From Kosakonia sp. H02 (GTDB lineage Bacteria; Pseudomonadota; Gammaproteobacteria; Enterobacterales; Enterobacteriaceae): 64,000 nt of DNA. Location of the stretch: NCBI GenBank assembly GCA_030704225.1, contig CP131915.1:3968001-4032000 (forward strand), in the 5' to 3' direction. Position numbers and translations under genes: made by a program. The notes beneath the pieces are model-generated. The model did not search any database. It was given only the letters and a program-made list of their open reading frames with translations, and was not told the DNA's origin. Positions 63,906-64,000 of this stretch are shown here, piece after piece (positions within the stretch are counted from its first letter, which is position 1; each line of letters starts with the position of its first letter).

Positions 63906-63909
63906 ATTT

Positions 63910-64000
63910 TTAACCTGAACGACGACGATTACGTGGAGCACCACCGCTACGACGCGGACCATTACCGGAGCGCGAGCGCGTCAGACGCTTCGGCGGCGGC
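63910..64000 (-). CDS. rhlB: ATP-dependent RNA helicase RhlB, C-terminal end
   Basis: The last 29 or so codons of rhlB enter from the right edge: PPPKRLTRSRSGNGPRRSGG followed by APRNRRRSG and TAA. This is the basic tail of E. coli RhlB, a DEAD-box helicase of the degradosome. It is immediately upstream of gppA on the same strand, as in E. coli. The catalytic domains lie outside the window. Confidence 0.9.
   Translation of the reverse strand, partial: PPPKRLTRSRSGNGPRRSGGAPRNRRRSG

Overview
This is chromosomal DNA from a member of the Enterobacteriaceae, of the Enterobacter/Kosakonia/Klebsiella type. Most genes are recognisable orthologues of E. coli K-12 genes in nearly the same order (fdhD-fdoGHI-fdhE, fabY-dtd-yihY-yihX, typA, glnALG, hemN, yihI, csrC, yihA, spf, polA, yihG, dsbA, srkA, yihD, mobAB, trpT, hdfR, maoP, yifB, ilvLXGMEDA, ilvYC, ppiC, rep, gppA, rhlB). 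Several blocks absent from K-12 are interleaved. The genus is an inference; I could not run a search.

Layout. 1-4.8 kb: end of a rhamnose-type operon (ABC transporter ATPase, two permeases, iron alcohol dehydrogenase/lactaldehyde reductase, L-rhamnose mutarotase). 4.8-10.8 kb: a chaperone-usher fimbrial operon on the minus strand (major subunit, chaperone, usher, two-domain adhesin, second chaperone). 11.2-12.9 kb: an XRE-cupin regulator divergent from azlCD. 12.9-19.5 kb: formate dehydrogenase-O cluster, in which fdoG is broken by a perfect 107-bp tandem duplication just after the selenocysteine codon. 19.7-25.4 kb: an esterase, then fabY-dtd-yihY-yihX and typA. 25.4-30.2 kb: the nitrogen-control operon glnALG with clear NtrC, sigma-54 and CRP sites, then the small gene yshB. 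30.2-41 kb: hemN to mobAB, with the small RNAs CsrC and Spot 42; Spot 42 keeps the SpfP reading frame.

41.1-41.2 kb holds an abnormal junction. The last 35 bases of a 5S rRNA gene (minus strand) run directly into the 3' half of tRNA-Asp (plus strand), followed by intact tRNA-Trp and hdfR. In E. coli these flanks belong to two different rRNA operons (rrnA and rrnC). No rRNA operon is present here, so this is either a rearrangement or, more likely, an assembly join across collapsed rRNA repeats.

41-54 kb carries the branched-chain amino acid genes with leader peptide, attenuator, ilvX and an intact ilvG, plus ilvY/ilvC with an operator palindrome. ERIC repeats lie inside the ilv operon (ilvE-ilvD) and before rep; a diverged copy lies in the glnA 3' untranslated region.

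56.6-62.4 kb is the main accessory element. An AT-richer six-gene operon sits between rep and gppA, which are adjacent in K-12. It encodes an acyl carrier protein, a ketosynthase with an intact Cys-His-His triad, a MaoC-like dehydratase, a FabG-like reductase, a ferritin-like di-iron 'metal-dependent hydrolase' and a fused alpha/beta-hydrolase/SAM methyltransferase. Together they look like a dedicated mini fatty-acid synthase with tailoring enzymes. The product is unknown, and this is the best candidate here for an undescribed system.
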